From Oehlia diaphana (taxonomy: Eukaryota > Glomeromycota > Glomeromycetes > Glomerales > Glomeraceae): DNA of 64,000 nucleotides. The position numbers were made by a program, and so were the translations under genes. Under the pieces are notes generated by a model. That model saw only the letters and a program-made list of their open reading frames with translations. It made no database searches and was not told where the DNA came from. The stretch covers positions 6,436 to 70,435 of the forward strand of contig QZLH01000366.1 in NCBI GenBank assembly GCA_003833135.1, read 5' to 3'. This document shows, piece after piece, positions 10,720-23,090 of this stretch; within the stretch, counting starts at the first letter, position 1; each line of letters begins with the position of its first letter.

Positions 10720-12449
10720 ATGGATACTCAGATAGGTTGCGCTATCAAAGCTAGTAATGAACTAGTGAAAAATTTACATCGTGATGGATTTGATCGTGGA
10801 TGTATTGCGACATTCAACGATTATATGACGGTTAGGCAGGTGAATGATATTTCCCTTTTAATCCCGTATTATGTACTGTTTTTGTATGATTTTTTTTAAA
10901 TAAGTTACGTTCTTTCTATTTATGTATAAGCCCTTCACTAATAATAAAGCATCCCTTCATCGTTCTCTTAACGGGATAAATAATGCTAGAAATGACACTC
11001 GTCTTTATGACAGTATTGTTGACGTCATACAAATCTTTCGGAGTAGAGGTGACGTTTCTCGTCCCTGGATTTTGGTTGTCGTAACTGATGGAGTTGATAA
11101 TTTAAGCAGTCGAAGCTTACATAAATGCGCTCAAGAAATATCAAGTCTATTTACTAATGAATCTAATAATTTCTTGTTCCTTGTCGGAGTTGGAGATGGT
11201 GTGAATTCAGAAAGGATGAATGAGGTATTACCATACTTTTTGTTTATGAATAATTTGATATTTAAATCACGTAACTATGCTTTTTAATTAGATGGCTAGT
11301 GCTGGCAAATTCATCTACATCCATGCCAAAGATTTTTTCCTCCTTGAACTTATATTTTTGAAAATTGCCAACAAAATTACCACTTCTTTGTCTCTTTCAC
11401 TTGGAAACCTCACCGTCGGTGACCATTCCGCGTCATGGGCCGAAGTTCAAAGACACAGAAATCTCAGCAAAGTAGCAATGGATTATGCTCTCTTGATTGA
11501 CGTATCGGCATCCATGAATAGTCGTGTAATAAGTTCAAATAGTGTAACAAATCTGAATAATATAATAACTCATACAACTCGTGCAATAGGACAAATAGGA
11601 CAATCTTTTGACTCTAGGATTATTAATACTACAAATGTAGCATTATTAGCAAGTTGGATTGATAGGAAACGAGGAAATCCTTATAATTTTAGTGATATAC
11701 CTTTTGAATTTAAGCTTATTTATCGTGCTAGTCGTGATGGTTTTAGGAATGACAGATTTCATGACAAATGTGATAATAAGGGGCCAACCATCGTTGTTAT
11801 TAAAGTTAAATATTCAGGAGAGATAATTGGTGGATATAATCCATTAGAATGGCGTTGTGATAAAATAAATGAATGGAGTACTCTATTGCCTAATAATCAT
11901 GTTGATCAACAATGTAAAACGTCAAAGAGTTTTATATTTTCACTAACAAATCAAACAATTAGTCGAGTAACTTTAAATAACGATGCGATCATTTGGAATA
12001 GAAACAAAGGACCGTGTTTTGGTTTACAAGATTTATGTATAACAAATAATTTTGGTAAAAGCGAACAGCGTTCATACGAAAATAGAATTATTAACAAAAC
12101 AAATTTTGAAATAGAAGAATATGAAGTATTTCAAGTTATTGATAAAAGACCTAGATTTTCTATTTGTTACTATATTTATTTGTGGATTTTTATGGGGATT
12201 TTTAGCATTTTTAAGTTTATATTTATGGGAATTTATTGGGCGGGTTATATTGTATATCGGATTATATATGGGATTATATATTGGACGGTTATAATACTAT
12301 GTTGCGTTGCAGGTATAGGGCTGATTGTTTCTATTCTTGCAATTCCTATTATACTGTATCTGTATCTGGAAGTTGAGATAGCTTGGGTTATTCTTTCTGC
12401 CTTATTTATATATGCTCCAATTTTGGGGCTAATTGGGGAATACTTGTAA
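10720..12449 (+). CDS. VWA-TLDc-transmembrane protein with permuted-looking VWA domain
   Basis: Three exons (10720-10839, 10931-11224, 11292-12449) give about 523 residues. Residues 1-190 look like a von Willebrand factor A domain that begins just after the MIDAS loop: MDTQIGCAIKASNELVKNL, then CIATFND, the MIDAS threonine region (NDTRLYDSIVD) and VVVTDGVDN. The DxSxS motif expected before residue 1 appears instead near residue 205 (YALLIDVSASMNSR). A TLDc domain follows at about 240-415 (WIDRKRG, FKLIYRASRDGF, VVIKVKYSGEIIGGY, EEYEVFQV). The last ~95 residues form about four hydrophobic segments, so the protein is probably membrane-anchored at its C-terminus. TLDc proteins are linked to oxidative-stress resistance and V-ATPase regulation; VWA domains bind proteins through a metal. 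The splice signals and frame are clean. The function of this fusion is unknown. Confidence 0.82.
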
Positions 12450-13433
12450 TTTGATATTCAAGTCATGTGACAATATTATATGATTCAGATTTTGTTTTTA
12501 GTCAAATACGTATTTTATGATATATATATATACATGTATTTTTTTATTTCATTTATTCTGTATTAAATTCATTGATTAAAACTCGAAATTATTATCTTGA
12601 ATTATTATCTGAATCTGACTAAATAACAAACTACAATAAGCAAATCAGTATCTCTATTTTTCCCGAACAAATGCAAAAAAAAATGTGTAGTTGCGGACAG
12701 ACTTGCGGTACAGTTGGGCATGTGACATACTGTAACTACGCCACTGTATCATATATTGTTTTCGCATTACGATCTATAGGTCATGCATTTTTCGATTTTT
12801 TTACTCGAAAGTTCTGGTATATTTTTATTACGCAAGTCGAATTTTTAATAAAAAAGCTTCCCCTTGATTTACATAGATCGTGATGGTAAGCAGGGTGTTG
12901 TTAAAATGAAACAAGAATGGAAATTGAACGATTAGAATCTACGTTTGGATAAAACGGTAAATTTTTATCTTTAAATTACGTGTATAGGCTAATCACACAT
13001 TAATCCGTTTTTGAATAGGAATTAGTCTCATGCAATTTTCTGTTTTTTATCTTAGAAATAAACGGTAAATTTTTGTAAAAAAAATACGGCATACCAATTT
13101 GTCATAAAACCGTAGTTCGTCGGATTTTCTTTTAAGCACTATTGCCTCAAATTCAAGGAAAGAAATTTGTTATTATTAGACGGGATCCAGGCCATTATAA
13201 TTGCTTTAGATGAAAAAATTGTAATTATGAAAAATAAAATAACGTATTATTTATTAAATCTGGTTAAATTCTCATTTCCATGTGCAGTATAAAAGAATCT
13301 TCTTTTCAGCGCATTTGCTTAAGATAACTACTTCTATTAAAAAATTCTGTCAAACCAACTTGATCCACTAATAAGCTCACTTCTCAATAAATTCAATGCG
13401 CATCATCGCTTTATCTAAACATGTCCACTTTAG
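12450..13433. other. Gene-free stretch
   Basis: A 70-codon open frame at 12671-12883 is not supported by any family pattern. I see no gene, tRNA or clear repeat here. Confidence 0.4.
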
Positions 13434-13971
13434 TAGGATCCAGAAATATATATAAGGGTCAGGTTGCGAAAAATTTTTTTACTATGAGCAGTACGCAGTG
13501 ACTTTTTATATTAGTACGCATAATTGACACTCGATATTGAAAATCCTGCAAAAATTCGCAAATAAAATTTCAGACATTAAGTTATAAATTATTTTATCAT
13601 GATTTCTATATTATTTATAAACCCAAATACTAATGTGAAAAAATAGAATTTATTTTAATTTACCATTTTTACAATAATATTTTCTAAAATTCCACTTTTT
13701 AACCCTTAGAAATTTCTTTCAATTAATACTAAATATGTATTACAATGCGGTTAACGTACAGCAAATATATTATATATAAAGATTAGCCCAAAAATACGCA
13801 AACTAGTTTTTTACATATAAAAATTTTGATAAAAAATACGCAATCTTGATGCCTAACTATGGATGAAAAATTCTTAAATTGTACGTAAATCAAAACTTTA
13901 CTCCGTCTAATTCCACTATGATGGCGACGCAACTGTGTACCCTACCCCTGTATGTATATTTCTGGGTCCTA
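13434..13971. mobile_element. Tc1/mariner-like MITE, about 534 bp
   Basis: The left end TA|GGATCCAGAAATATATATAA is mirrored by ...TATATTTCTGGGTCC|TA at the right end. The imperfect inverted repeats run about 35 bp, with further matching blocks ending in ...gttgcg and cgcaac. TA at both ends suits the Tc1/mariner superfamily. The interior is AT-rich with several acgca words and no transposase. Confidence 0.6.
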
Positions 13972-15153
13972 GTTTAGTATCGTTCAACGCTTTGGAAAGC
14001 GTGCCATTTTTGGCCTTACCCGTTGTTTTTTTTTGATCGTTAACGTTTATTAATGCGGAGATGATAAAACGGGTTGGTTTTGTTACTTTACGATTTTTTT
14101 TCGTTTCTACGTAACATGTTCTGATGCTTGTACACTTCGAAAATAAAAATAAATTAAGAATGAAACCACCTTAGTGTTCCTGGCGTTTTACATTGGGTTG
14201 GTTAATCAGTTTGTTTTTGTACTATTTTCGATTCTTGTGTCAAGTTTCTGATGTTTCTGTATAGTCTTTACTGATTCCTGTTCACTTCGATAATAAAAAT
14301 AAAAATTAATTCTATGAACTCTCTGCACGTGACACTTAAAGTCACCAATGAACTCATCGCACGCTTATCCGGTAGGGTACCCCGGGTATACGATATTATC
14401 CCCACTTTCTTAAATATGATTGGCTCAAAATCGAGTCACAAATTTTCATTTCGTGAAAAAAAGTAGGAACGAAAGAAATAAAAGCAAGAACACATAAAAG
14501 AAAAAAACTTTCAAAAATTTTTAACATTTGACACGTATATTAAAGTTTATTATAATTTTATTTGTACTTTATTAAATTTTAATAAATAAACATAAGACTC
14601 ATTCATATATACATGGTGAATTTTATTATAATAATATTAATTAACTCTATTGATACTGAATCAAGACAATAAAAATTAACTTTTGAATATTTTCATATCC
14701 ATTAAATGACTTTACTTATTAGCAAAAGTTAGTTTTATTTGACCAAAATGTTTAAATTACGTGACAAAATATCTGCACGAATTATAACAAAAATTAAGAA
14801 CAACTTCTTCATGAATATTCAAAATGACTTGATGAAAATTAATAATTAAATAGTCTCTCATATAAAATAGCCTTTGAAAATGCGTTTGCTTTGGTTAAGT
14901 TGTTGTGACTATATAATAAAGTTAAAGAACAGGCGCGGCAAGTTTTAATTCAATATATTTAAATAGTTTAATAAAAAATTAATAAAATTTACATACCTTT
15001 ATACCTGCTCAAACAATTTTATTTAAAAAAAGAAAGGGCAAAGGGGAAAGAGAAGAGTGAGCGAAAATGTATATTATCATATAATAAACAAATAAATTAG
15101 TGTATGACGTAAGAGGGGGTACAGAATAAGAGTGTATACCCTAAAAACAGGTT
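13972..15153. repeat. Gene-free stretch with a diverged direct repeat
   Basis: About 14071-14162 and 14195-14316 share the same order of blocks: gggttggtt, a tacgatt/ttcgatt block, a ttctgatg block, and cacttcgaaaataaaaat-like ends. No gene is visible. The block may be an old tandem copy of an unknown element. Confidence 0.4.
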
Positions 15154-15752
15154 AATCCGGTAACCGCGAAAATCAACTCACGTAATGCCAACTACGCCAA
15201 GAAAATATTGGAAAGACTTAATATATTCGAAGAAACTTATCATAATAATTTTAACAGAATCTCGCGTCAATCTATGCTTCTACCGAAGCTCTACAAAATG
15301 AAATAGATCAAAGTCATGCAATCGCTCAAAGAATTCAGCCGGTTGCATCTTATGAATCCAATCAGAGTGTGTCTGAAGCTTCAAACCAGTCATGTGGAAG
15401 CTCTTCTTCCGGAAGCTCTGGTAAGAAAAAAAACGGAATTAATACTTTACATGCATATGTGATCATATTTTTTTTTACTAATATACATGTTGATTGTAGG
15501 CTCAAGCCAAAAATTCGCAAATATCATTTCTGTAATCCGAGAACAATTTCCGGATATCTTTAATAGTGTTAAGGGTGCGAAGGGTTATTCTTTAGATCAG
15601 ATGTGTGCTGTTGTATCGGTTGATATTCTTAATCTTGGGATGGGAGTAATTGGAAAAGATACGATAAAAAGTTTTTACCATGGGGCTAATATAAAAAGCG
15701 AAAACTTAGATAAAAAATAGGTGCTTGGATAGATCACTATCATATATACCAC
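15154..15752 (+). pseudogene. Unknown helical protein gene with two frameshifts
   Basis: An acceptor aaaacag precedes a frame VNPVTAKINSRNANYAKK ... EETYHNNFNR (15154-15262). It shifts by one base to ASIYASTEALQNEIDQSHA ... and a Ser-rich stretch ending at the donor near 15420 (agctctg|gtaag). The next exon after ttgattgtag (about 15500) encodes FANIISVIREQFPDIF ... GYSLDQMCAVVSVDI ... VIGKDTIKSFYHGANI and stops at 15718. In the next frame it continues AWIDHYHIYH to TGA near 15750, so an A-run indel probably removed the true end. The C-terminal helices with a KDTIKSFYHG...AWI pattern recall a helix-turn-helix, which is inference. A degenerate twin with the same splice junction lies near 35.63-35.79 kb. 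Confidence 0.5.
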
Positions 15753-17413
15753 TGAGTAGCAGGGAAGGGACTGCCATTCTCGCTTTAATAAATTAATTTA
15801 ATAAATTAATTTTTCTATTTTAAGCTCTCTGCCATGTTTAATGTTTACTTGTTTATAATAAATAAATTAATATAAAATATTTCAATTATAAAAATATATA
15901 CATAGTATAATTTTACGAGTTGATTAATCACATGATCGATTATATTTGATTAATTGATCAAGCTGTTTTTGGTTAATCAAAATCACTACCATCCAGGGTG
16001 TCTTACTGCGCTTAAATACCTTACAATCCTTTATAATTATGAGAACGAACGGATGAAATCATTAATTATTTTAGAACACAAAACTTAATTAAGAGAAGAA
16101 AGAATCTAAGATATCCAAAAGAAAAATGGTAGAGTTTGACATTATATTATTCAAAATTCCATGTAATGTTTTTTGCATTTCTCATATGATTTGCAACTTC
16201 AACAATTAAGATCATAATCTCACCTTGATAATTTTGATTTTAAAGAAGAGAATTTTGGAACACGCATATTTTATCGATTTGATTTTTTTTTAAAAAAGAA
16301 TTTAATAATGCGTGAAACATTATTTTATTCTGCTATTTATTGTTAACGGGCTAACACGTGATGATCGATCGGACCCTAGTACTTCATATTATTAAATTGT
16401 TTATTGTACCGCAGAAGAATAAATGTTGAATGCGGATACAATTGTTATTATTATTTCACGAAAAAAGCTCATTTTTTTTTAAAAAAAAATAATCTGGAAA
16501 ATTTGAAAAATAATATTTAAATGTTTTGTAAAAAAAGAAATTTTACATTTAATACTTTAATTCAGAAAAATAATAAATAAATTGAATCGATTTTAGGGAA
16601 GAAATTAACTTTTGCATATTTTTAATTTAATCTCAAAAATGGAAAAAATCATGCTGTTACGGATTATGATTTAGAAAGTGACTTACTTGCCAAAGGAAAT
16701 TATTGCCAAAGGTGTTTTATTTATATTTAATTTATAATTATACGGATTATCGTTAGAAAGATATTGTTGAATCTTAGTAATCGCAAAGTTTGCAATAATG
16801 GCGATCTTTATTTATTATTAATTATTTTATTTTTTTTTTTATTACAGTTAAAACTGAAAGAAAGCATAAAGTTACTTTTATGATTATTGTTTTAATATGG
16901 AATACTATCAGCTATTATACTATTATCTTTTAAAAAAATTGTAATACCAATTGCCATACATACTTCAGTTTATAAAATGTATAATTAATATCACTATAAA
17001 AAAAATTGATGATTTCTTATTTTAAATGGTTTCAAAATGTTTCGATTAAGGTAATGACAATAAAAATGTGCGAATCTGATTGGTATGGATTCTAGTCTCA
17101 GATATGCATAATACATTGGGTTTCGCCCCTAGTTCCATTGATTCTGGCCGTCCGGTTGATCACATAATCATCCGGACCCATGACTTCTGCCGTCATTACG
17201 TGAGCGAAAATTAAGTATAGCCTAATACATTGTACATAATTTAGCTCTGAGCTCTATAATTTTACATTCACTAAATTTGTTTTAATAATTTTCAAGTAAA
17301 TAACAGTACTACACATATATATAATTTAAATAAATGACTTGTATATTTTAATCATTTATTTAGACTCATGTTACAATTTCTTCAGCTAAAAAATCAGAAA
17401 AAATTGATGATAT
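15753..17413. other. Gene-free stretch with pieces of the kinase-flank repeat
   Basis: No gene is visible. The 16.43 kb block (gcggatacaattgttatt) and the 16.85 kb block (gttaaaactgaaagaaag) are copies, in opposite orientations, of sequence downstream of kinase copies at 7.3 and 19.5 kb. An AACACGTGAT motif lies near 16.36 kb. Confidence 0.4.
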
Positions 17414-19028
17414 ATGGACGAAATAGAAAAAAGAAAAGAAGTATTGGAGAATGTAATGAACCTAGCACAGGAAGTCATTGGTGTCAACCTTGTAATGCAA
17501 AAAGATTTAAGGAAAATTTTAATAATTGGACTAGTAATAATAAAGATCATATTGATGAATTAATACAACATTCACAACTTAATGCTGTACAATATAAAAC
17601 GTGTCTTGAATGGATACCTTATGAGAAATTTCAAAATGTTACTTATATTACCAGAGGAGGCTTTGGTAAAATTTATTCAGCTGAATGGCCTGAAGGATGT
17701 ATTTGTCATTGGGATATTGAAAATCAAAAATGGTACCGATCCACAGGCCAAAAAGTTGCATTAAAAAGCTTGGATAATTCTTCTGAAATTAGTACAGATT
17801 TTTTAAATGAGGTAACTAAATAAAAAATTAATTTATCATGTTATATTTAATTGACATTACATTTTATTAAATTTTTTTTTTAAATTTAATTATTAGATCA
17901 AATCTTATCTTCATATTTATATTTGGAATATTGTTTACTGCTATGGAATAACTCAAGATCCAAATACTAAAGATTATATGATGGTTTCATATTATTGTAG
18001 AAATGGAAATTTAAGAAATTTCTATGATTCTGACACTAATTTAAAACTTAATAGATTATTAAGTATTGCAAATGTACTGTTCAGTATTCATAATGCTGAA
18101 AAAGTTCATAAAGACTTTCATTCAGGCAATATATTGGACGATGTGGGTACATATATAAGTGATTTAGGAATGTGTCAACCAGAAAATAACAAATAAAAAA
18201 GAAGGAGTCTATTATATATATGGCACCAGAAGTTTTACGTGGATATAAACAGCTGATACTTATTCATTTGGAATAATTATGAATGAATTCCCTTTCTGAA
18301 GAAATTCCTTTTAATGACATTCCTCATGATCATATTTTAGATGTTAAAATATGTAAAGGACTTAGACCAAAAATTTCTGAAGATATTCCAAAATTTCTTA
18401 TGGATTTAATTATGAAATGTTGGGATGCTAAAACAGAAAATAGACCAACCGCTAAGGAATTGTATCAAATATTAAAAAGATGATGTGAAGAAAAAAAGAG
18501 ATTTAATAGTGAAATCTATTCTCAAATGAGGAAATACGGAAGATATATAGAAAAGAAATTGAAACCCAGATTAAATGAAAATAAGTCTGAAAGTATTAAA
18601 ACTCATCCATCTATACAAGTAGACTTTTAAATTTCAAAAATCTTCCAGGACCAGTAAATTCTTCAGATTTATCATCATTTAAAGTTAATTCAGGTAAAAT
18701 TTCAATTTTAATTATGAAAAAATCTTATTCAAGTTTTAACAATGTCCAATTTTTTTAACAATAGATTATATCCCATCAGTATCAGAAAATCTAAGTTTAA
18801 TCATTATTTATTTTTGTAATTATAAATTTACCGTATATTTTATTTTAACATTACGTTATTGTTTAATTTATAGTTTCAGAATGTTTTGATGTTCAATTTA
18901 GTGAATCAGGTAAAATAATTTATTATTTTATTAATAGTTTTCTCGTCTAAATTCATGTACTAATAATTATTTAATAATAGATCAACGAAATTAATCAAGA
19001 CGACGACAATTTGAATGATGAGTCTTAA
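17414..19028 (+). pseudogene. Broken TKL-type kinase gene, copy A
   Basis: The exon plan of the family is intact but several lesions are present. The start ATGGACGAAATAG at 17414 is followed by an apparent 10-bp deletion relative to the 29-kb copy. It removes the first Cys and shifts the frame before CNEPSTGSHWCQPC. The frame then reads NNWTSN, a Gly loop RGGFGKIYSAEW and VALKSLD, ending at a GT donor (17812). Exon 2 starts at 17897 and contains HKDFHSGNIL (catalytic Asp present) and SDLGMCQP. A stop follows at 18194-18196, the stretch before MAPEV is deleted, and there are frameshifts around 18255-18300 plus a TGA in place of Trp near 18481. Small 3' exons are still visible to about 19028. 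It cannot encode a full kinase as it stands. Confidence 0.8.
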
Positions 19029-20559
19029 ATTTATTTTTCGAAGATAGTCAGAGTAATATTTAATAATTTTAAAGATAGTATTTAAATAATTTTATTAACT
19101 TAGTTTATATCTTTATTTACTTTTGTATTATCTTATTTATTGGGAGGGTTTTGTGTTATAAAGAGATGCTAGCCACTAGAAAATAAAATGCTATGATAAA
19201 AAAATTTTGATAGAAATCTTAGGTTAGCCAAGAACTTATCTATTTAACATTAAGAAAACTTAAAACTGGTTGTAAACAAACAAATAATTTAAATTTGTTA
19301 TTATCTTTGTATTTAGAAGTGATTTATTTTTATATTTATTATTAGTTTTTTTTTATCTGAATAAATTTTAAATATAAAATTTTTTTTCTTTATTTTGAAG
19401 TTATTTAAGACTTTAATTGATTCATCTTTAATTATTTTTGAGAGTTAAATAAAATTCATACATTTATTTTTGAGAGTTAAAAAAAATTCATACATTTTCT
19501 TTCATGTAACAGAAATTGTAATTGTATCCGCAGTAATCGCCACAGAAAAATATATCATAATATGATAATTAATTTTATCCCATCACAATAAGTTTGATAG
19601 AATATATTATGTATACAATTTTAAAGGACAAAATTAATAAAATTAGCCAAAATTTGATTCAGAGGAATTTTTAAAGAATAAAATTCGCAATTTTCTTCAC
19701 GCAATTGTGACCGAAAAAGAAATTCCAAATATCATTGAGCTTATTGTCAGGCTTTGGTGTTCTGACCTTAACCTAAAAATGATTAAGCTTGTTTAATATC
19801 ATGTGAAAAATATAAAAAAAATATATACAACATTTAGAGTTTAGATCAGTCAATCACATTTTTTGTCTCCAATAACAAGCCAATCTGCAAATAAGCAACC
19901 CACAGTCGAGCATAAGGTAAATGAACAACCTATGGCAATTGGGCATCCTGTGGGCGGTGACAAATGAGCTATCTGCAATGAATAAGCAAACCTAATGTAG
20001 AAGAAGAGTGTATAAGTGGCTAATTTATAGTTTTTTTACGAGCATCTGCAGTCGCATGTATCATGTATGACTGCTCGTGCAAAAAATAGACTTTCGTAAT
20101 TTTTACTGGAAATTTTCTATATTTTAAAATTAATTAAATTTAATAAATTGTCATAATAATGTAATTTCAAATTAATAATTCACTTATACGTATATTAAAA
20201 ATTGATTTAATATTACACTGGAACAAAAAAGACTATCAAATCATGCGCAACATGTGAATTGCGTGCATCAATTGTGTATAAATCCATTCAAAATGCGCAT
20301 TTGTCCATCACTAAACTTGACGCCCGATACGTTCGATGAAGAGTTAAGTTTTTTTTTAATTTGTTTTGAATAAATACCGAATTTCGGCGCAAGTTAATAT
20401 AAAAGGAAATTTGCAAATATTAGATTTATCTCCGGTACTTTTCGTGTAACAATCGTACTAATAAAAAGTTAAACAGCCTCTTTTTTTTCATTTTTTCATT
20501 TTTTTATTTATTTTCTTTTTTCATTTTTTTTTAAAAAAAAAAAATAAAAAGAAAGAAAG
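19029..20559. other. Gene-free stretch upstream of the BTB gene
   Basis: This contains the kinase-flank repeat (aattgtatccgc near 19.52 kb, preceded by a short duplicated tttttgagagttaaa block near 19.43-19.48 kb) and AT-rich DNA. Long T and A tracts stand immediately before the BTB start codon. No gene is visible. Confidence 0.4.
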
Positions 20560-22017
20560 ATGACCTTAACTTTTCATTCTAGTCTTTCAAAAGATTTTTC
20601 CTTACTATTAAATGATGCTGACGACTACAACGTTATTATTCAAGTCGGTGAAAATCAAAATACAAAAGAATTTCGTGCACATTCTGTTATTTTGCGTGCT
20701 CGTTCTCCATATTTTAAAAGGGCTCTTTCAACTAATTGGATTATTAAAAAAGATAATATGATTACGTTTAATAAACCAAATGTTACTCCAAATATTTTTG
20801 ACATAATTTTAAAGTAAGTGGTTTTGTTAATTTTAAATTAATTTATTTAAATAATTATTATATTTATATTATTTTAATTAAGATATTTTTACACAGGTGA
20901 ACTTGATTTAACTAAACACTCAGGTAATGACATTCTTGATTTATTAGTTGTATCTGATGAATTACTTCTTGAAGAGTTATTTGGGCATATTCAAAATTAT
21001 TTAATCGAAAAACAAAGTAATTGGGTCCATGAAAATAATACCCTTGTTCTTCAAACTGCGTTTAAATTTGAAAGTTGCAAATTAAAAGATTATTGTCTTG
21101 AGTTTATTTGTGGGAATCCACAACTTCTTATCGGTTCAAAAACTTTTCTTTCACTAGATAAGGAAATCCTTTTTAGTTTACTTAAAAGAGATGACTTACA
21201 AATTGAAGAAGTTGTCATTTGGGATTATCTAATTAAATGGGGTATTGAACAAACTCCGGATCTTGGAAGTAATAGAGTAGAGTGGAATAATGAGAATTAT
21301 AAAGCGTTAAAAAAAACATTAAATCAATTTATTCCTCTTATTAGATTTGTGGATATTTCTCGTAGTGATTTATTAGTAAAAGTAATTCCTTATAAGGCTA
21401 TTATTCCTAGTCATATTTATGAAGAAATTGAGAAATTTTATTATGAGGATATTTTGCCAACTTTACCACACAGAACAGGAAAAATCCAATCAAATATTAT
21501 AAAACCAAAACTTGTAAATATAATTGCTAATTGGATGGATAAAAATTCATCACATAAATTTGATCTCATTTATCGTGGTAGTCGTGATGGAATTGACAAT
21601 GAATCATTTAAAAATAAATGTAATGGTCGAATAGCGGGTTATGTTTTAATTAAAGTAAAACAATCAAACAAAATATTTGGTGGATATAGTTCTATTGGAT
21701 TTAGTTCAATGGATAAGAATCTACGTAAAAATGTATCTTTACCATTTTATTATTCTTTAGATAACTTTATTTTCTCATTTGAAAATAATGAAGATACTGA
21801 AGATACTCAAAATATGAAAATAGGACGTGTAGTAAATTATTCCGAAGCTATGGTGGATTATAATCGTACAGCATTTAATTTTGGTTGGGGTGTACTTTAT
21901 ATGAAAGATAAAATTTTATATGTTAATAATAATCAAAAAACTTATGAAAATATTTTTGGTACATCTACGTCTTATATTATTGAAGAAATTGAAACTTTTA
22001 CTATAGTCAACAATTAA
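20560..22017 (+). CDS. BTB-BACK-TLDc protein
   Basis: Two exons (20560-20813 and 20883-22017) give about 462 residues. The BTB domain spans roughly residues 10-115 (DYNVIIQVGE, FRAHSVILRARSPYFKRAL, YFYTGELDL). A BACK-like helical region follows to about 240 (ESCKLKDYCLEFI, VVIWDYLIKWGIEQ). A TLDc domain fills about 270-460 (ANWMDKNSSHKFDLIYRGSR, VLIKVKQSNKIFGGYSSI, NYSEAMVDYNRTAFNFGWG). BTB-BACK proteins usually serve as Cullin-3 substrate adaptors, so this may bring a TLDc target to ubiquitination; that role is inference. The family is heavily expanded in Rhizophagus. The frame and splice sites are intact (donor gtaagt, acceptor ttaag). Confidence 0.88.
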
Positions 22018-22711
22018 TATTAAAATAACTGTTTAATAAATACTTTTCATTAATAACTTGAGTATAAGAATTATAATATTTGAAAATTAAAACGTAGTTA
22101 TTTATTTATCGTTACCGTGATGATCAGAGGCGTGAAATACTATTACATACCACACTCCTCTTCGAGGAACTTTTAAATTTTTTTTATTTTTTTCGTTACA
22201 CTTGTTATCATCTACCTCGCACCTTCGTTTCCTTGTAAAGATTCATCAATTTATGAGTTCATGAGTGCATCTTGGTCTCCTATTATCAATAAAACCACAC
22301 AAAATAAGAATTGCTCTTGTAAATTCTGTATTAATGGCCATTTAAAACTTATCAAGACATACAATCACTTTCAGTGCTAATGTTGGAAGTCTTAATAATT
22401 TTCATCACACCACCTCCCTTTTTGATTTGTTACACCATGTGCATTATGATGCCTAATTTCGGCCTTGAAAGTTTTAAGTAGAAATGGAGGATTTTTGAAT
22501 ATAACTATACCTTCTTCAGCTGATGTTGTTTGATCCATGTAATAATGTTTGGTCTTGTCCAAGTGCAAATAAATAATTAAGAAGACATAAAAGAACTGCA
22601 TCTGAAAAACTATCCTTTTTCGGTGGGTTACATTTTGATACAAATATACATTTTGGTTTTTTTATTAATAGAAACGTTTTTAACGTTTCGTTTATTATTT
22701 TTTTTTTGCAG
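22018..22711. other. Gene-free stretch
   Basis: Open frames on the minus strand at 22392-22852 show no domain pattern, and I do not call them genes. The sequence is less AT-rich than its surroundings and of unknown origin. Confidence 0.35.
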
Positions 22712-23090
22712 GTATCGATTATAAACGTTAGAGTTTTGAAACGGGTAAGTTTCATTACGAAATTTATGAAACCTACCCTTTTTTGTAGGTCCATGATCGA
22801 TCAGGGAGCACTTGAGATTAGAAATGGTAAGTTTCTTTGCGAAATTTACCATTTCTTTCTTTTTTTTTTTTTAATATAAACGTTTATTAATGTTTATTCT
22901 TCTATTTTGTAGGCTCCATGATTTTAGGGTTCGGATACTAGAGATGAGTAAGTTTCACAACTTTCATTTCATTGTGAAACTTACTTTTTTATTTAAACCG
23001 TTATTTAACGCAGGAATTGTTTGTTTTCTCTTGGAGTCTAAGTTTGTAGGATTCTGGAGTTTTCAGAAATGGAAAAACATCAGAGTAATT
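22712..23090 (+). repeat. Row of short exon-like units each closed by gtaagtttc and a hairpin
   Basis: Three units of 33-38 bases (22712-22744, 22789-22826, 22913-22947) are each preceded by a pyrimidine tract plus cag or tag. Each is followed by gtaagtttc. Each intron-like spacer starts with a short inverted repeat (for example gtaagtttcac...gtgaaacttact near 22948-22984). A fourth unit starts at 23014 after aacgcag. The unit sequences are only weakly alike and have no common long frame. It may be a non-coding microexon transcript or a decayed repeat. Confidence 0.4.

Noticed and set aside
12671..12883. Cys-containing 70-codon frame
   Set aside because: No domain, no splice context and composition like the surrounding spacer.
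22392..22852. Three overlapping minus-strand frames
   Set aside because: They overlap each other in different frames, have no shared family pattern and cover the intron-like repeat region.
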